DNA of 64,000 nucleotides. It comes from Leptospira ognonensis. Its GTDB lineage: Bacteria; Spirochaetota; Leptospiria; Leptospirales; Leptospiraceae. Under the pieces are notes generated by a model. That model made no database searches and was not told where the DNA came from. It saw only the letters and a list, made by a program, of their open reading frames with translations. The stretch spans positions 361,428 to 425,427 of the forward strand of contig NZ_RQGD01000046.1 of assembly GCF_004770745.1 (NCBI RefSeq), read 5' to 3'. Positions 53,667-62,655 of this stretch are shown piece by piece (position 1 is the first letter of the stretch; every line of letters starts with the position of its first letter). Position numbers and translations under genes: made by a program.

Positions 53667-54953
53667 ATGCTGTATGTAATTCTTCCTGTTCACAACCGCA
53701 AAAATGTAACTGAAAAATTGATCCGAAGCCTGAAAGAGCAGACGTATCAGGATTTCACCTTAGTACTCGTAGATGATGGTTCTACAGACGGGACCTCTGA
53801 AATGGTGACAGGTTATTTCGGAAATGTAGTAGTGATCAGAGGAAAGGGCAACTGGTGGTGGGGCGGATCCTTACACCAAGGCTACAAATGGCTTACCAAA
53901 AATAAGGTATCAGCCGAGGCAAATATCTTGATTCTCAATGACGATGTGGTATTTGAGAAAGATTTTTTACAAATAGGGATAGAGAAGATAAACGAAAATC
54001 CCGATGCGCTCATCCTTTCCCAGGATTATGACAGTGTCACAGGTGAGCTATTAGATTCGGGATCGAATGTGGATTGGGAACATCTAATCTTTTCCAATGC
54101 GAAAAGTCCAGAGGAGATCAACATCCTCTCCACCCGTGGGCTCTTTTTTAAGATGCGCGTCTTTTATGAAATCGGAGGGTTCCACCCAACTCTCATCCCG
54201 CATTACCAGTCCGATTATGAATTTACCCATAGAGCTTTCCGAAAGGGATTTCGCATGCTCACGTTTCCGGAACTTAAACTAAAAGAAGATACGAAACAAA
54301 CAGGCATTAGAGTTCGTGCAACAGGATTCAAGGGATTCCTTCAAAGTCATTTTTCCAAAAGATCTAACTACTACCAACTATCTTGGTTCGCCTTCATTCT
54401 GTTTGTCTGTCCATGGAGATGGAAATTTAAAAATCTTTATAAGGTTTCGATTACACATCGCTACATAGGAATCCCCATCCTCCATTACTTGCACGTACTC
54501 CGAGAAAAATATTTTTTATTCCGAATCTCAAGAAATAGCATCAAAAAATCAGCCACGGCATTTTCTGAATACCAATTGGTGCCAAACCAACAAAGTTCTA
54601 AGAAAACTGGACGCATTGAATATTTTTATCATTTTACCATTATAAGAGGCGTACATTTTGCACGATTCATTGGATGGGCGTCCGATCCATTGGATCCAAA
54701 AATTCCAGCGAAAATAATTTTAGTCGTAAAAGATAAATCGGAAGTTTTGGGAACTCTGAAACATTTTAAAATCAAACGTCCAGACATTGCCATCGCGCAA
54801 GATAGCGAGAAACTTAAAAAGTCAGGATTTATTGGATACATAAATACGGGTGTAATCGATCATTTAAATGGAATCGAGTTTTATGCTATTTCTGCAAATG
54901 GAAAGGAGATCCAGCAGATTGAGATCGATAGAATCCAGCAGGAATCCTTATGA
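53667..54953 (+). CDS. GT2 glycosyltransferase with C-terminal GWAxDP module (copy 2)
   Basis: A 428-residue paralogue of the gene at 48819. The catalytic half is nearly identical (YVILPVHNRKNVTEKLI, LVDDGSTDGTSEM, NILILNDDVVFEKDF). The linker is about 25 residues shorter. The C-terminal module diverges but keeps the pattern FIGWASDPLDP, ILVVKDKSEVLGTL, RPDIA and SGFIGYIN. It starts 3 bp after wzt and overlaps the next gene by 4 bp, so this copy is part of the exporter operon. Donor specificity should be the same as copy 1, while the C-terminal difference may affect acceptor choice or partner binding. Confidence 0.85.
   Translation: MLYVILPVHNRKNVTEKLIRSLKEQTYQDFTLVLVDDGSTDGTSEMVTGYFGNVVVIRGKGNWWWGGSLHQGYKWLTKNKVSAEANILILNDDVVFEKDFLQIGIEKINENPDALILSQDYDSVTGELLDSGSNVDWEHLIFSNAKSPEEINILSTRGLFFKMRVFYEIGGFHPTLIPHYQSDYEFTHRAFRKGFRMLTFPELKLKEDTKQTGIRVRATGFKGFLQSHFSKRSNYYQLSWFAFILFVCPWRWKFKNLYKVSITHRYIGIPILHYLHVLREKYFLFRISRNSIKKSATAFSEYQLVPNQQSSKKTGRIEYFYHFTIIRGVHFARFIGWASDPLDPKIPAKIILVVKDKSEVLGTLKHFKIKRPDIAIAQDSEKLKKSGFIGYINTGVIDHLNGIEFYAISANGKEIQQIEIDRIQQESL
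53670..54436 (+). repeat. 767-bp direct repeat, copy 2
   Basis: Second copy of the repeat at 48858-49624. The interval between the copies holds the ligase-like gene, wzm and wzt. Homologous recombination between the copies would delete 4812 bp and leave a chimeric GT2 gene. Confidence 0.9.
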
Positions 54954-56713
54954 AAGAAACGAATGTAAAATCATTTGCACCGATCGCCATTTTTTCGTAT
55001 GATAGAGTCGCACATCTAACAAGAACGATTGAATCTCTGAAAGCTAACGCAAGCTCTAAAGACAGTGATCTCTATATCTTTTCGGATGCTGCGAAATCGG
55101 AGAGTAAGACTGCTAGTGTTTCGGACGTTAGAAATTATATCAGAACCATTGAAGGATTCAAAAGCATTCAAATCATCGAAAGAGAAGTTAATTTTGGTTT
55201 GGCAAAATCAATCATCTCAGGTGTAACTCAAGTAGTTCAAAAACATGGAAGGGTGATTGTACTTGAAGATGATATGCTCACATCACCCTATTTTTTAGAT
55301 TATATGAATTCCAATTTGGATTTATATGAGAAAGATGAGAATGTCATCAGCATACATGGTTATATGTATCCTGTTAGCAAAACATTGCCTGATTTTTTCT
55401 TTCTGAAAGGGGCAGATTGTTGGGGCTGGGCCACTTGGAAACGCGGATGGGATTTGTTTGAGGAAGATGGTTCCAAACTTTTAGAAGAGATCGAGCGCAG
55501 AAAGCAAACTGAGGAATTCGATTTTTTTGGTAGTTATCCTTACACACAAATGCTGATCGATCAAATTTCAGGAAAAAATAATTCCTGGGCGATTCGATGG
55601 TATGCCTCTGCATTTTTGAAAAACAAACTTACCTTATATCCTGGAAAGTCTTATATTGAAAACATTGGAAATGATGGTTCGGGTACACATTGCTCTGATA
55701 ACGATGATTATACGACGGAAGTAGTTCAAACCAAACAAGATTTTTATAAAGTACGGGTCCGTGAGGATATTAAAAGTAAAAATGTGATTAAAGAATACTT
55801 TCTGAACGCCAGCGGTAAGAGTGCAGAACCTATTATAAAAAAATCATCATCATTTATAAGGAAGGTGAAGTTTCTCATCCCAGTATTCATAAAACAAAAA
55901 GTAAAAAACGTTCTCATTCGGATCATAAATAAATTATCCCCTAGACCAGACTTGACAACACCAAAAGATCCATTCGGGTTTTTTGGAAATTATGATAGTT
56001 GGAAGGCTGCTAGTGATGAATGCTCAGGTTATGACAGTAATCTAATATTGGAAAAATGCAAACAAGCATTGTTGCAGGTTAGAGATGGCAAAGCAGTCGC
56101 GGAGAGAGACTCCGTGTTATTGGATGAAAAGGTTTATTCCTGGCCGATACTTGCAGCTCTTTTTAAAGCAAGTACTGAACTTGGCGATCTCCATGTTTTA
56201 GACTTTGGTGGCTCTCTTGGAAGTTCCTATTATCAAAACATTGGAATGATTCAGAATGTGTTAAAAAGCTGGTCCATAGTAGAACAGAACAATTTTGTAG
56301 TTTGTGGAAAGGAGAATTTTCAAAACGATCGCTTGAAGTTTTTTGAAACAACAGAAGCTGCTTTTCAATCAGCGAAACCGAATGTGCTTTTACTATCAAG
56401 TGTTCTTCCTTATATTGAAGATCCAAGCTCACTGATTGAGTCTTTTTTGAAGTATAATTTTCCATATATACTCATCGATCGAACATACTTTCTATTGCAA
56501 GGCGGAGATCGTATCACCAAACAAGTGGTACCTCCATGGATATATGATGCCTCCTATCCTGCTTGGTTTTTTAATCAGGAAAAATTCATCCAATTATTTT
56601 TAGGAAAATATGAGCTCGTTGCAGACTTTGATTCGTATTTAAATGCCGCACAATATTTAGAATCTGGAGAAAAGGCATACGAAAGAGGAATGATCTTTAA
56701 ATTAAAAACATGA
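54950..56713 (+). CDS. fusion: glycosyltransferase domain + TIGR04325-type methyltransferase
   Basis: A 587-residue two-domain protein. The N-terminal half (about 10-290) is a GT-A type sugar transferase (IAIFSYDRVAHLTRTIESL, VIVLEDDMLTSPYFLDYMN, ADCWGWATWKRGWDLF). A basic linker (KVKFLIPVFIKQKVKNVLIR) leads to a C-terminal methyltransferase-like domain (about 345-587): FGNYDSWKAASDECSGYDS, VLDFGGSLGSSYYQNI, LLLSSVLPYIEDP and LIDRTYFLL, which match the TIGR04325 family first described from Leptospira. Fusion suggests that the enzyme adds a sugar and methylates the chain, possibly as the terminal cap recognised by Wzt. Confidence 0.8.
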   Translation: MKETNVKSFAPIAIFSYDRVAHLTRTIESLKANASSKDSDLYIFSDAAKSESKTASVSDVRNYIRTIEGFKSIQIIEREVNFGLAKSIISGVTQVVQKHGRVIVLEDDMLTSPYFLDYMNSNLDLYEKDENVISIHGYMYPVSKTLPDFFFLKGADCWGWATWKRGWDLFEEDGSKLLEEIERRKQTEEFDFFGSYPYTQMLIDQISGKNNSWAIRWYASAFLKNKLTLYPGKSYIENIGNDGSGTHCSDNDDYTTEVVQTKQDFYKVRVREDIKSKNVIKEYFLNASGKSAEPIIKKSSSFIRKVKFLIPVFIKQKVKNVLIRIINKLSPRPDLTTPKDPFGFFGNYDSWKAASDECSGYDSNLILEKCKQALLQVRDGKAVAERDSVLLDEKVYSWPILAALFKASTELGDLHVLDFGGSLGSSYYQNIGMIQNVLKSWSIVEQNNFVVCGKENFQNDRLKFFETTEAAFQSAKPNVLLLSSVLPYIEDPSSLIESFLKYNFPYILIDRTYFLLQGGDRITKQVVPPWIYDASYPAWFFNQEKFIQLFLGKYELVADFDSYLNAAQYLESGEKAYERGMIFKLKT

Positions 56714-57732
56714 AAAACAAGAAACTTTGCACACTCTTTGATTCAAACTATCTCCCTTTGGGATTAACCTTATATTCGTCTCTCGTTGAACATTTTCAAG
56801 ATTTTCATTTATGGATTTTGGCTTTAGATGACAAATGTTATTCTAAACTTAACGAATTAAAACTTCCCAATGTGACCGTGTTATCTTTGAAAGATGTGGA
56901 AGATGAAGGTGTGCTCGTTGCCAAAGGAAATCGGACTTGGCAAGAGTATTGTTGGACTTTATCACCTGTACTACCATCCTATGTTTTAGAAAAAAATCCT
57001 GAGATCGATCATATTATCTATTTAGATGCGGATTTATTTTTTTATTCAAGTCCACAACCTATCTTTGACGAAATTGCAAATCATTCCATAATGATCATCC
57101 CTCATCGCTTTCCAGAGAGATTAAAACATTTGGAAGTGAATGGCATCTTTAATGTCCAGATGATGTTTTTCAGGCGCGATGAAAACGGTCTCGCTTGTTT
57201 AAAGTTATGGAGGGAACAATGCTTGGATTGGTGTTATTATATTTCTGAGCCCGACCGGATGGGAGATCAAAAATATTTAGATAAATGGCCATCATTATAC
57301 AAGAATGTACTAATATTGAAAAACATTGGTGCTGGGGTAGCCATGTGGAATTTGGAACAGTATCCATTAACTGAAGTTGGTGGTCAACTTAGGGTGGCCG
57401 GAACGCCTTTGATTTTCTATCATTTCCATCAGTATAAGTATTTTAGCGGTGGTTATTTTACCTGTAATTTTATAGTATATAATCATGATGCTAGTTACTT
57501 AGCAGTGTATCGTAAGTATGTAAAGCGGATGAACCGAATGGAAAAAAAATATAACTTGGAATGTAAAAAATTGACCTTACAAGAAACAATTTCCACTAAA
57601 ATGACAAACCAAGATTTCCATCATTATCATAAAGGATTCGACATGGCACTTTTGTATTTGGCAAAATTTGTAACTCGGCTATTGTCCAATGTTTTCATTC
57701 ATCGAGTTCTTCGCAAAGTTTTCAAAAAGTAA
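56710..57732 (+). CDS. GT8-like nucleotide-sugar glycosyltransferase
   Basis: A 340-residue glycosyltransferase. CTLFDSNYLPLGLTLYSSL at the start, and the metal-binding DxD in HIIYLDADLFFYSSPQPIF (about residues 100-118), are typical of the GT8 and related fold, as is the C-terminal FYHFHQYKYF (His for metal binding). The ATGA overlap with the fusion gene indicates co-translation. It probably adds a hexose in the O-chain; donor and linkage are unknown. Confidence 0.78.
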   Translation: MKNKKLCTLFDSNYLPLGLTLYSSLVEHFQDFHLWILALDDKCYSKLNELKLPNVTVLSLKDVEDEGVLVAKGNRTWQEYCWTLSPVLPSYVLEKNPEIDHIIYLDADLFFYSSPQPIFDEIANHSIMIIPHRFPERLKHLEVNGIFNVQMMFFRRDENGLACLKLWREQCLDWCYYISEPDRMGDQKYLDKWPSLYKNVLILKNIGAGVAMWNLEQYPLTEVGGQLRVAGTPLIFYHFHQYKYFSGGYFTCNFIVYNHDASYLAVYRKYVKRMNRMEKKYNLECKKLTLQETISTKMTNQDFHHYHKGFDMALLYLAKFVTRLLSNVFIHRVLRKVFKK

Positions 57733-57805
57733 GTAGGATTGAATATTGGAAGAATGCGTAGAAACAAATTCGAAATTCATCCAGGAAACCAAAGGTTAGG
57801 AAAAA

Positions 57806-58894
57806 ATGATAGAATATGAAAATTTAAAGAAAGTGAATGCGCCCTTCTTTGATGATTTTAATAAAATCTCCTCGGAGGTGATCGCCTCTGGTTGGTATAT
57901 ATTAGGAACGCAAGTCTCTCGTTTCGAGTCCGAATTTGCAGAATATAATGGAAATAAATACTGCATAGGTGTGGCTTCTGGTTTGGATGCATTGATTCTT
58001 TCCTTACGCGCTAAAAATTTTGAGCCTGGTTCGGAAGTCATCGTTCCATCTAATACATACATAGCGACGATCCTTTCTATCATTCAAAACAATCTAGTTC
58101 CCATTCTAGTGGAACCAGATCCTTTGACATATAATATCAATCCAAAGGAAATTGAAGCAAAAATTACCAACAAAACAAAAGCCATCATGATTGTGCATTT
58201 GTATGGAAAAGCTTGTGAAATGGATCCAATTCTTAAGATCGTGAATACTCATAATCTTATGTTAATCGAAGATTGTGCCCAAGCTCACGGTGCAACGTAT
58301 AAAGGTAAAAAAATCGGGACATTTGGTCATTGCAATGCCTTCAGTTTCTATCCTACAAAAAATCTCGGAGCACTGGGTGATGCGGGAGCGATTGTTACCG
58401 ATGATCCAACATTAAATACCGATATACGAAAACTTAGAAATTATGGTTCCGATAAAAAGTATTATAATGAGTTGCTTGGTTATAATTCCAGGCTTGATGA
58501 AATTCAGGCAGGATTTTTATCAATCAAGTTGCGCAAGTTAGACGAGATAAATCTTCATAAACGGAAATTAGCACGTATTTATGAAGAAAATATAAACTCA
58601 AACTTTCAAAAACCAATCCTTCATCCAGATTTTTATGATGTTTTTCATATCTACAATATTTTACATGAAGATCGTGATAGATTAAAAGATTATCTATTGG
58701 AAAATGGTATAAAAACGGAAATACATTATCCTGTTGCCCCTCACAACCAGGAGGCGATGAAAGGTATACTTAAAGGAAGTTTTCCGATCAGTCAAAAGAT
58801 TCATGCCAATACGTTAAGCCTTCCGATTTCATTTTCTACAACGGAAGAAGAAGCCATGCAAGTGGCTAAAGTTTTAAATCAATTTAAGAGTTAG
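57806..58894 (+). CDS. DegT/DnrJ/EryC1 sugar aminotransferase (FdtB/QdtB-like)
   Basis: A 362-residue PLP-dependent sugar aminotransferase. The PLP Lys is in [19 protein letters not shown], the Asp that contacts the pyridine nitrogen is in [11 protein letters not shown], and [12 protein letters not shown] lies in the first half. The sequence best resembles enzymes that make dTDP-3-amino-3,6-dideoxyhexoses (Fuc3N/Qui3N). The 3,4-ketoisomerase and N-acyltransferase partners expected for that pathway are not in this window. A 73-bp gap precedes it. Confidence 0.88.
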   Translation: MIEYENLKKVNAPFFDDFNKISSEVIASGWYILGTQVSRFESEFAEYNGNKYCIGVASGLDALILSLRAKNFEPGSEVIVPSNTYIATILSIIQNNLVPILVEPDPLTYNINPKEIEAKITNKTKAIMIVHLYGKACEMDPILKIVNTHNLMLIEDCAQAHGATYKGKKIGTFGHCNAFSFYPTKNLGALGDAGAIVTDDPTLNTDIRKLRNYGSDKKYYNELLGYNSRLDEIQAGFLSIKLRKLDEINLHKRKLARIYEENINSNFQKPILHPDFYDVFHIYNILHEDRDRLKDYLLENGIKTEIHYPVAPHNQEAMKGILKGSFPISQKIHANTLSLPISFSTTEEEAMQVAKVLNQFKS

Positions 58895-58907
58895 TGAATT
58901 TATCCTT

Positions 58908-59855
58908 ATGAAAAAATGTCCAATCTGCGAATCTTCTAACACAAAATTTGTGAATGACTTATACGATGATAGATATGGTTATCCAGGCGTTTATAAGCTT
59001 TTGCAATGTAACAACTGTAATCATAAATATCTAGATGTTGATTTTACAGATCAACAAATCACAGATCTTTATACAAATTTTTATCCTAGGACTGAACGAA
59101 GTATTGATAGTTTCCAACCACTCGAATACACGAAAGGTATTAGAGGGTGGTGGAGTGGCGACTATCGGGCGTTTGCGGCCGTCCCTGAAAATGTCCGAGT
59201 ACTCGACATAGGATGTGGGTTTGGTGAGTCGCTCGCCTACCACAAGAAAAGAGGTTGCGAAGTTTATGGAGTCGATGCAGATGCAAATTTGCAAAGAGTG
59301 GCTGATAAGTATCAGTTTAACGTAAAGATTGGTTCCTTTGATGCAAAAAATTATTCTGAAAACTTTTTTGACTACGTTACTATGGACCAAGTCATAGAAC
59401 ATTTTGCAAATCCGGCCGAGGTACTAAAAGGGATAAATCATATTTTGAAACCGGGAGGATTCCTAGTTTTCACCACTCCAAATTCAAATGGTTTTAGCGC
59501 AAAATGGAATCAGAAGAAGTGGATCAATTGGCACACACCTTATCACCTCCAACACTTTTCTCGAAAATCGTTTAAGATTCTGGGAAGGAACGCTGGTTTC
59601 AAACTTGTCAGCCTGAAATGCGTAACAAGTTCAGAATGGGCAAGATACCAACAAATTCATAATATCATTTTTCCTGATCAAGCTGGAAAGAAGGCAGCCT
59701 TCTGGTCCACTGGCATTGAAATAACGGAATCTCAGCAAAAAAGGCTAAACAAGGTGAATCGATTTCATAAAACTAGGATGAATCATTTACTAACTAGATT
59801 GTTTGATGCAATCGGGCTCGGAGACAACTTTATTGGCATTTATCAAAAAGTTTAA
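58908..59855 (+). CDS. class I SAM methyltransferase with N-terminal zinc-ribbon
   Basis: A 315-residue methyltransferase. An N-terminal four-Cys zinc-binding motif (CPICES and CNNC) is typical of sugar C- or O-methyltransferases and related enzymes. The SAM core is VRVLDIGCGFGESLAYHKKRG with YVTMDQVIEHFANPAEVL and LKPGGFLVFTTPNSNG. It probably modifies a nucleotide sugar or the polysaccharide. It follows the aminotransferase by 13 bp, and the next gene starts 115 bp after its end. Confidence 0.83.
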   Translation: MKKCPICESSNTKFVNDLYDDRYGYPGVYKLLQCNNCNHKYLDVDFTDQQITDLYTNFYPRTERSIDSFQPLEYTKGIRGWWSGDYRAFAAVPENVRVLDIGCGFGESLAYHKKRGCEVYGVDADANLQRVADKYQFNVKIGSFDAKNYSENFFDYVTMDQVIEHFANPAEVLKGINHILKPGGFLVFTTPNSNGFSAKWNQKKWINWHTPYHLQHFSRKSFKILGRNAGFKLVSLKCVTSSEWARYQQIHNIIFPDQAGKKAAFWSTGIEITESQQKRLNKVNRFHKTRMNHLLTRLFDAIGLGDNFIGIYQKV

Positions 59856-59970
59856 TCTTTAAACATTTTTTTTGGAAAGAGAATACCACCAAAGATAAGT
59901 TAACTGAAGCACTAAAGTAATCTATGTCTCTAAAATGTATCATCAATAGCAAATAAAAAGGTCGAAACAC

Positions 59971-60927
59971 ATGAAGAAAGAATCGAAGATTTATATAGCT
60001 GGTCATCAAGGTCTTGTAGGATCTTCATTGATAAGAGTATTAAAGAAAGATGGTTTCCAGAATTTAATAGGAAAATCAAGAAAGGAACTGGATCTTACCG
60101 AACAATCGGAAGTAAATGCATTCTTTAAAATGGAACGACCTGAATATGTTTTCCTTTCTGCCGCAAAGGTGGGAGGCATTCATGCGAATAATACGTACCC
60201 AGCTGAGTTCATTTTTTCGAATCTTCAGATTCAAAATAACATTATCGATGCTTCTTATCGCTTTGGGGTTAAAAAATTGGTTTTTTTGGGTTCATCTTGT
60301 ATCTATCCAAAATTTGCTAAACAGCCAATGGATGAGGGTCAGCTTCTTGATGGAAAATTAGAACCCACAAACGAACCTTATGCGGTTGCGAAAATTGCAG
60401 GGATCGTAATGTGTCAAAGTTATAATAGACAATACGGCACCAATTTTATTTCCGTCATGCCGACGAATCTTTATGGACCAAGAGATAATTACCATCCTCA
60501 AAACTCGCATGTTTTGCCTGCACTTATTCGCCGCTTCCATGAAGCAAAAATATCGAATATGCCCGAGGTTGTCATTTGGGGAACGGGGAATCCCAAGCGA
60601 GAATTTTTATATTCAGATGATATGGCTCGCGCATGTATTTTTTTAATGAATAGCTACGATGTAACAAATGATGCACGTGGCGGTGAGCATGTCAATATTG
60701 GCTCTGGGATCGAGGTCACGATTCGCGAGCTTGCGGAAACAGTTCAAAAAGTTGTAGGTTATTCTGGAAAATTAACATTTGATTTAACTAAGCCAGATGG
60801 CACTCCAAGAAAATTATTAGATGTCTCGAAACTTCATCAAATGGGCTGGAAACATGAGGTGGATTTGCATGACGGGATCACCTTAGCGTATCAAGATTTT
60901 ATCGAAAACGGAGCAACGGAAAGATAA
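59971..60927 (+). CDS. fcl: GDP-L-fucose synthase
   Basis: A 318-residue short-chain-type epimerase/reductase that converts GDP-4-keto-6-deoxy-D-mannose to GDP-L-fucose. The NADP-binding motif is [33 protein letters not shown] carries the catalytic Ser, and YAVAKIAG is the YxxxK dyad. The Fcl-specific [20 protein letters not shown] and [16 protein letters not shown] are also present. The required upstream enzyme Gmd is not seen in the window. A 115-bp gap precedes the gene. Confidence 0.92.
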   Translation: MKKESKIYIAGHQGLVGSSLIRVLKKDGFQNLIGKSRKELDLTEQSEVNAFFKMERPEYVFLSAAKVGGIHANNTYPAEFIFSNLQIQNNIIDASYRFGVKKLVFLGSSCIYPKFAKQPMDEGQLLDGKLEPTNEPYAVAKIAGIVMCQSYNRQYGTNFISVMPTNLYGPRDNYHPQNSHVLPALIRRFHEAKISNMPEVVIWGTGNPKREFLYSDDMARACIFLMNSYDVTNDARGGEHVNIGSGIEVTIRELAETVQKVVGYSGKLTFDLTKPDGTPRKLLDVSKLHQMGWKHEVDLHDGITLAYQDFIENGATER

Positions 60928-60966
60928 AAATAATCTTTTCCGAAGCTTTAAAGATCGAACTATTCA

Positions 60967-61788
60967 ATGACTAAAGTAACAATCATTACACCTTCATACA
61001 ATGTTGAAAAACATATTGAGCAGTGTATACTTAGTGTTGGGAGTCAAAAATACAAAAACTTTGAGCATCTAATTTTGGATAATAAATCAAGCGATGGGAC
61101 AAGATCTATCGTTGAAAAATATCAGAAAAAGTATTCAAACCTCAAGTTTTATTCAAAGAAAGATCGTGGAATCTATAATGCAATGAACCAAGGGATCAAA
61201 TATGCAAAAGGAGAATGGTTATATTTTTTAGGGGCAGACGATTCTTTTTTTGATAACTCGGTTTTACAAAAATTATTTGGAAATAGAGAGCATGAGCGTT
61301 TCGATTTTATATATGGCGATGTTGAGTGGGGCGAGACGGGTAAGATGTATGATGGTCGCTTTACCGAAGCAAAACTCTTTGATAAAAATATCTGCCATCA
61401 AGCCATTTTTATTCGAAAATCCTTATTATTAAAATTTGATGGCTTCGATGAATCATTTAAAATTCTTGCAGATTGGATCATCAACTTTAGATGTTTTGCG
61501 GATGATGATATCAGAAAAAAATACGTTAGCATTCCAATAGCAAAATATTCACTAAACGGACTCTCGTCTACAGCGAATGATCAGAAATTTCTTGAAAATC
61601 GGAAAGCAATCCTTCAAAAGTATTTATCTCCTGAATTGAATGCACTGCTTCAAAAGATTAGTGAATTAGAATCGAGGTTAGAAACGATGAGAACTTCTGC
61701 TGCTTTCCGTCTCGGAAGTTATATTTTAAACCCTTCGAAAATTTTTAATTTAGTTTATTTTTACACCTATAAAAAACATATCAAGTGA
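60967..61788 (+). CDS. GT2 glycosyltransferase
   Basis: A 273-residue GT2 enzyme. ITPSYNVEKHIEQCILSVGS, FEHLILDNKSSDGTRSIVE and KDRGIYNAMNQGIKYAKGEW followed by LYFLGADDSFF are the usual WcaA/WbbD-type GT-A motifs (DG and DD). The C-terminal half ends in a coiled-coil-like helix (ALLQKISELESRLETMRTS) and a hydrophobic segment. It should add a hexose or deoxyhexose to the O-unit. The next gene begins 6 bp later. Confidence 0.87.
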   Translation: MTKVTIITPSYNVEKHIEQCILSVGSQKYKNFEHLILDNKSSDGTRSIVEKYQKKYSNLKFYSKKDRGIYNAMNQGIKYAKGEWLYFLGADDSFFDNSVLQKLFGNREHERFDFIYGDVEWGETGKMYDGRFTEAKLFDKNICHQAIFIRKSLLLKFDGFDESFKILADWIINFRCFADDDIRKKYVSIPIAKYSLNGLSSTANDQKFLENRKAILQKYLSPELNALLQKISELESRLETMRTSAAFRLGSYILNPSKIFNLVYFYTYKKHIK

Positions 61789-61794
61789 AACAAA

Positions 61795-62655
61795 ATGAAA
61801 AATATTTATGATCTTAGCAATCTTAATCGTGTCCAGCAAATTAGCGTTAATCGTCCATACACTAAAAAAGATAAAACAAACGGCCTCTCCATTGTCATTC
61901 TAACACTCGATAAGCCAAATTACATAATTCCATTAATTCAATGTTTAGAAAAACAGGCTGAGAAATTTAAGGAGAGTCAAATTGCTTTTGAGGTGCTCAT
62001 TGGTGATACCGGTTCAACGGATCCAAAAGTATTAGAATTATATTCTGGTTTAAAAGAGAATTTCAAAGTAATTCGAAATTTGAAATATCATTTTTCAAAA
62101 AATAATAATGAAGTTGCCTATACGCATGCCAGTTATGATTCGATTTTATTTTTGAATAATGATACTTTGATCGATGGTGCAGATATATTATTAAAGGTTT
62201 ATCAAGCATTGACTTCCAATCCGAGAAATGGAGTCGCAGGTGCTGTCATGCAATTTGAAAATAAAAGAATACAGCATGCGGGTATTGATTTCCATTTTGA
62301 TGAAAGTATGGATGGGTATTTTCCATACCATTCTTATGGAAATGAGAAAATCGAATCGATTAAAGATTCTAAAGAGATAACAAATTTTGCTGCTGTGACT
62401 GGTGCATTTCTAATGATAAAGTGGAATCTATTCTTGAAGGCAAACGGATTCGATGAATTCTATAATCGGGAAGCACAAGATATTGACCTCTGTATGAAAG
62501 TGAAGCGGCTTGGGTATCAGATCATTTTAACTCGATTTGGAACTGTATTTCATTTCGAGAATGGAACAAGAAAGAAGGGCGAAGAAGATTCTAGTGATCG
62601 AAAACGATTGGTACGAAAGTGGAATCACTTCATTAAATTTGGACTAACTATATGA
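61795..62655 (+). CDS. GT2 glycosyltransferase, rhamnosyltransferase-like
   Basis: A 286-residue GT2 enzyme. SIVILTLDKPNYIIPLIQCLE, FEVLIGDTGSTDPKVLELY, ILFLNNDTLIDGADILL and AAVTGAFLMIKWNLFLKANGF followed by AQDIDLCMKVKRLGYQI match the large family that includes rhamnosyl- and galactosyltransferases. It is coupled to the following GT4 gene by a 4-bp overlap. Confidence 0.85.
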   Translation: MKNIYDLSNLNRVQQISVNRPYTKKDKTNGLSIVILTLDKPNYIIPLIQCLEKQAEKFKESQIAFEVLIGDTGSTDPKVLELYSGLKENFKVIRNLKYHFSKNNNEVAYTHASYDSILFLNNDTLIDGADILLKVYQALTSNPRNGVAGAVMQFENKRIQHAGIDFHFDESMDGYFPYHSYGNEKIESIKDSKEITNFAAVTGAFLMIKWNLFLKANGFDEFYNREAQDIDLCMKVKRLGYQIILTRFGTVFHFENGTRKKGEEDSSDRKRLVRKWNHFIKFGLTI

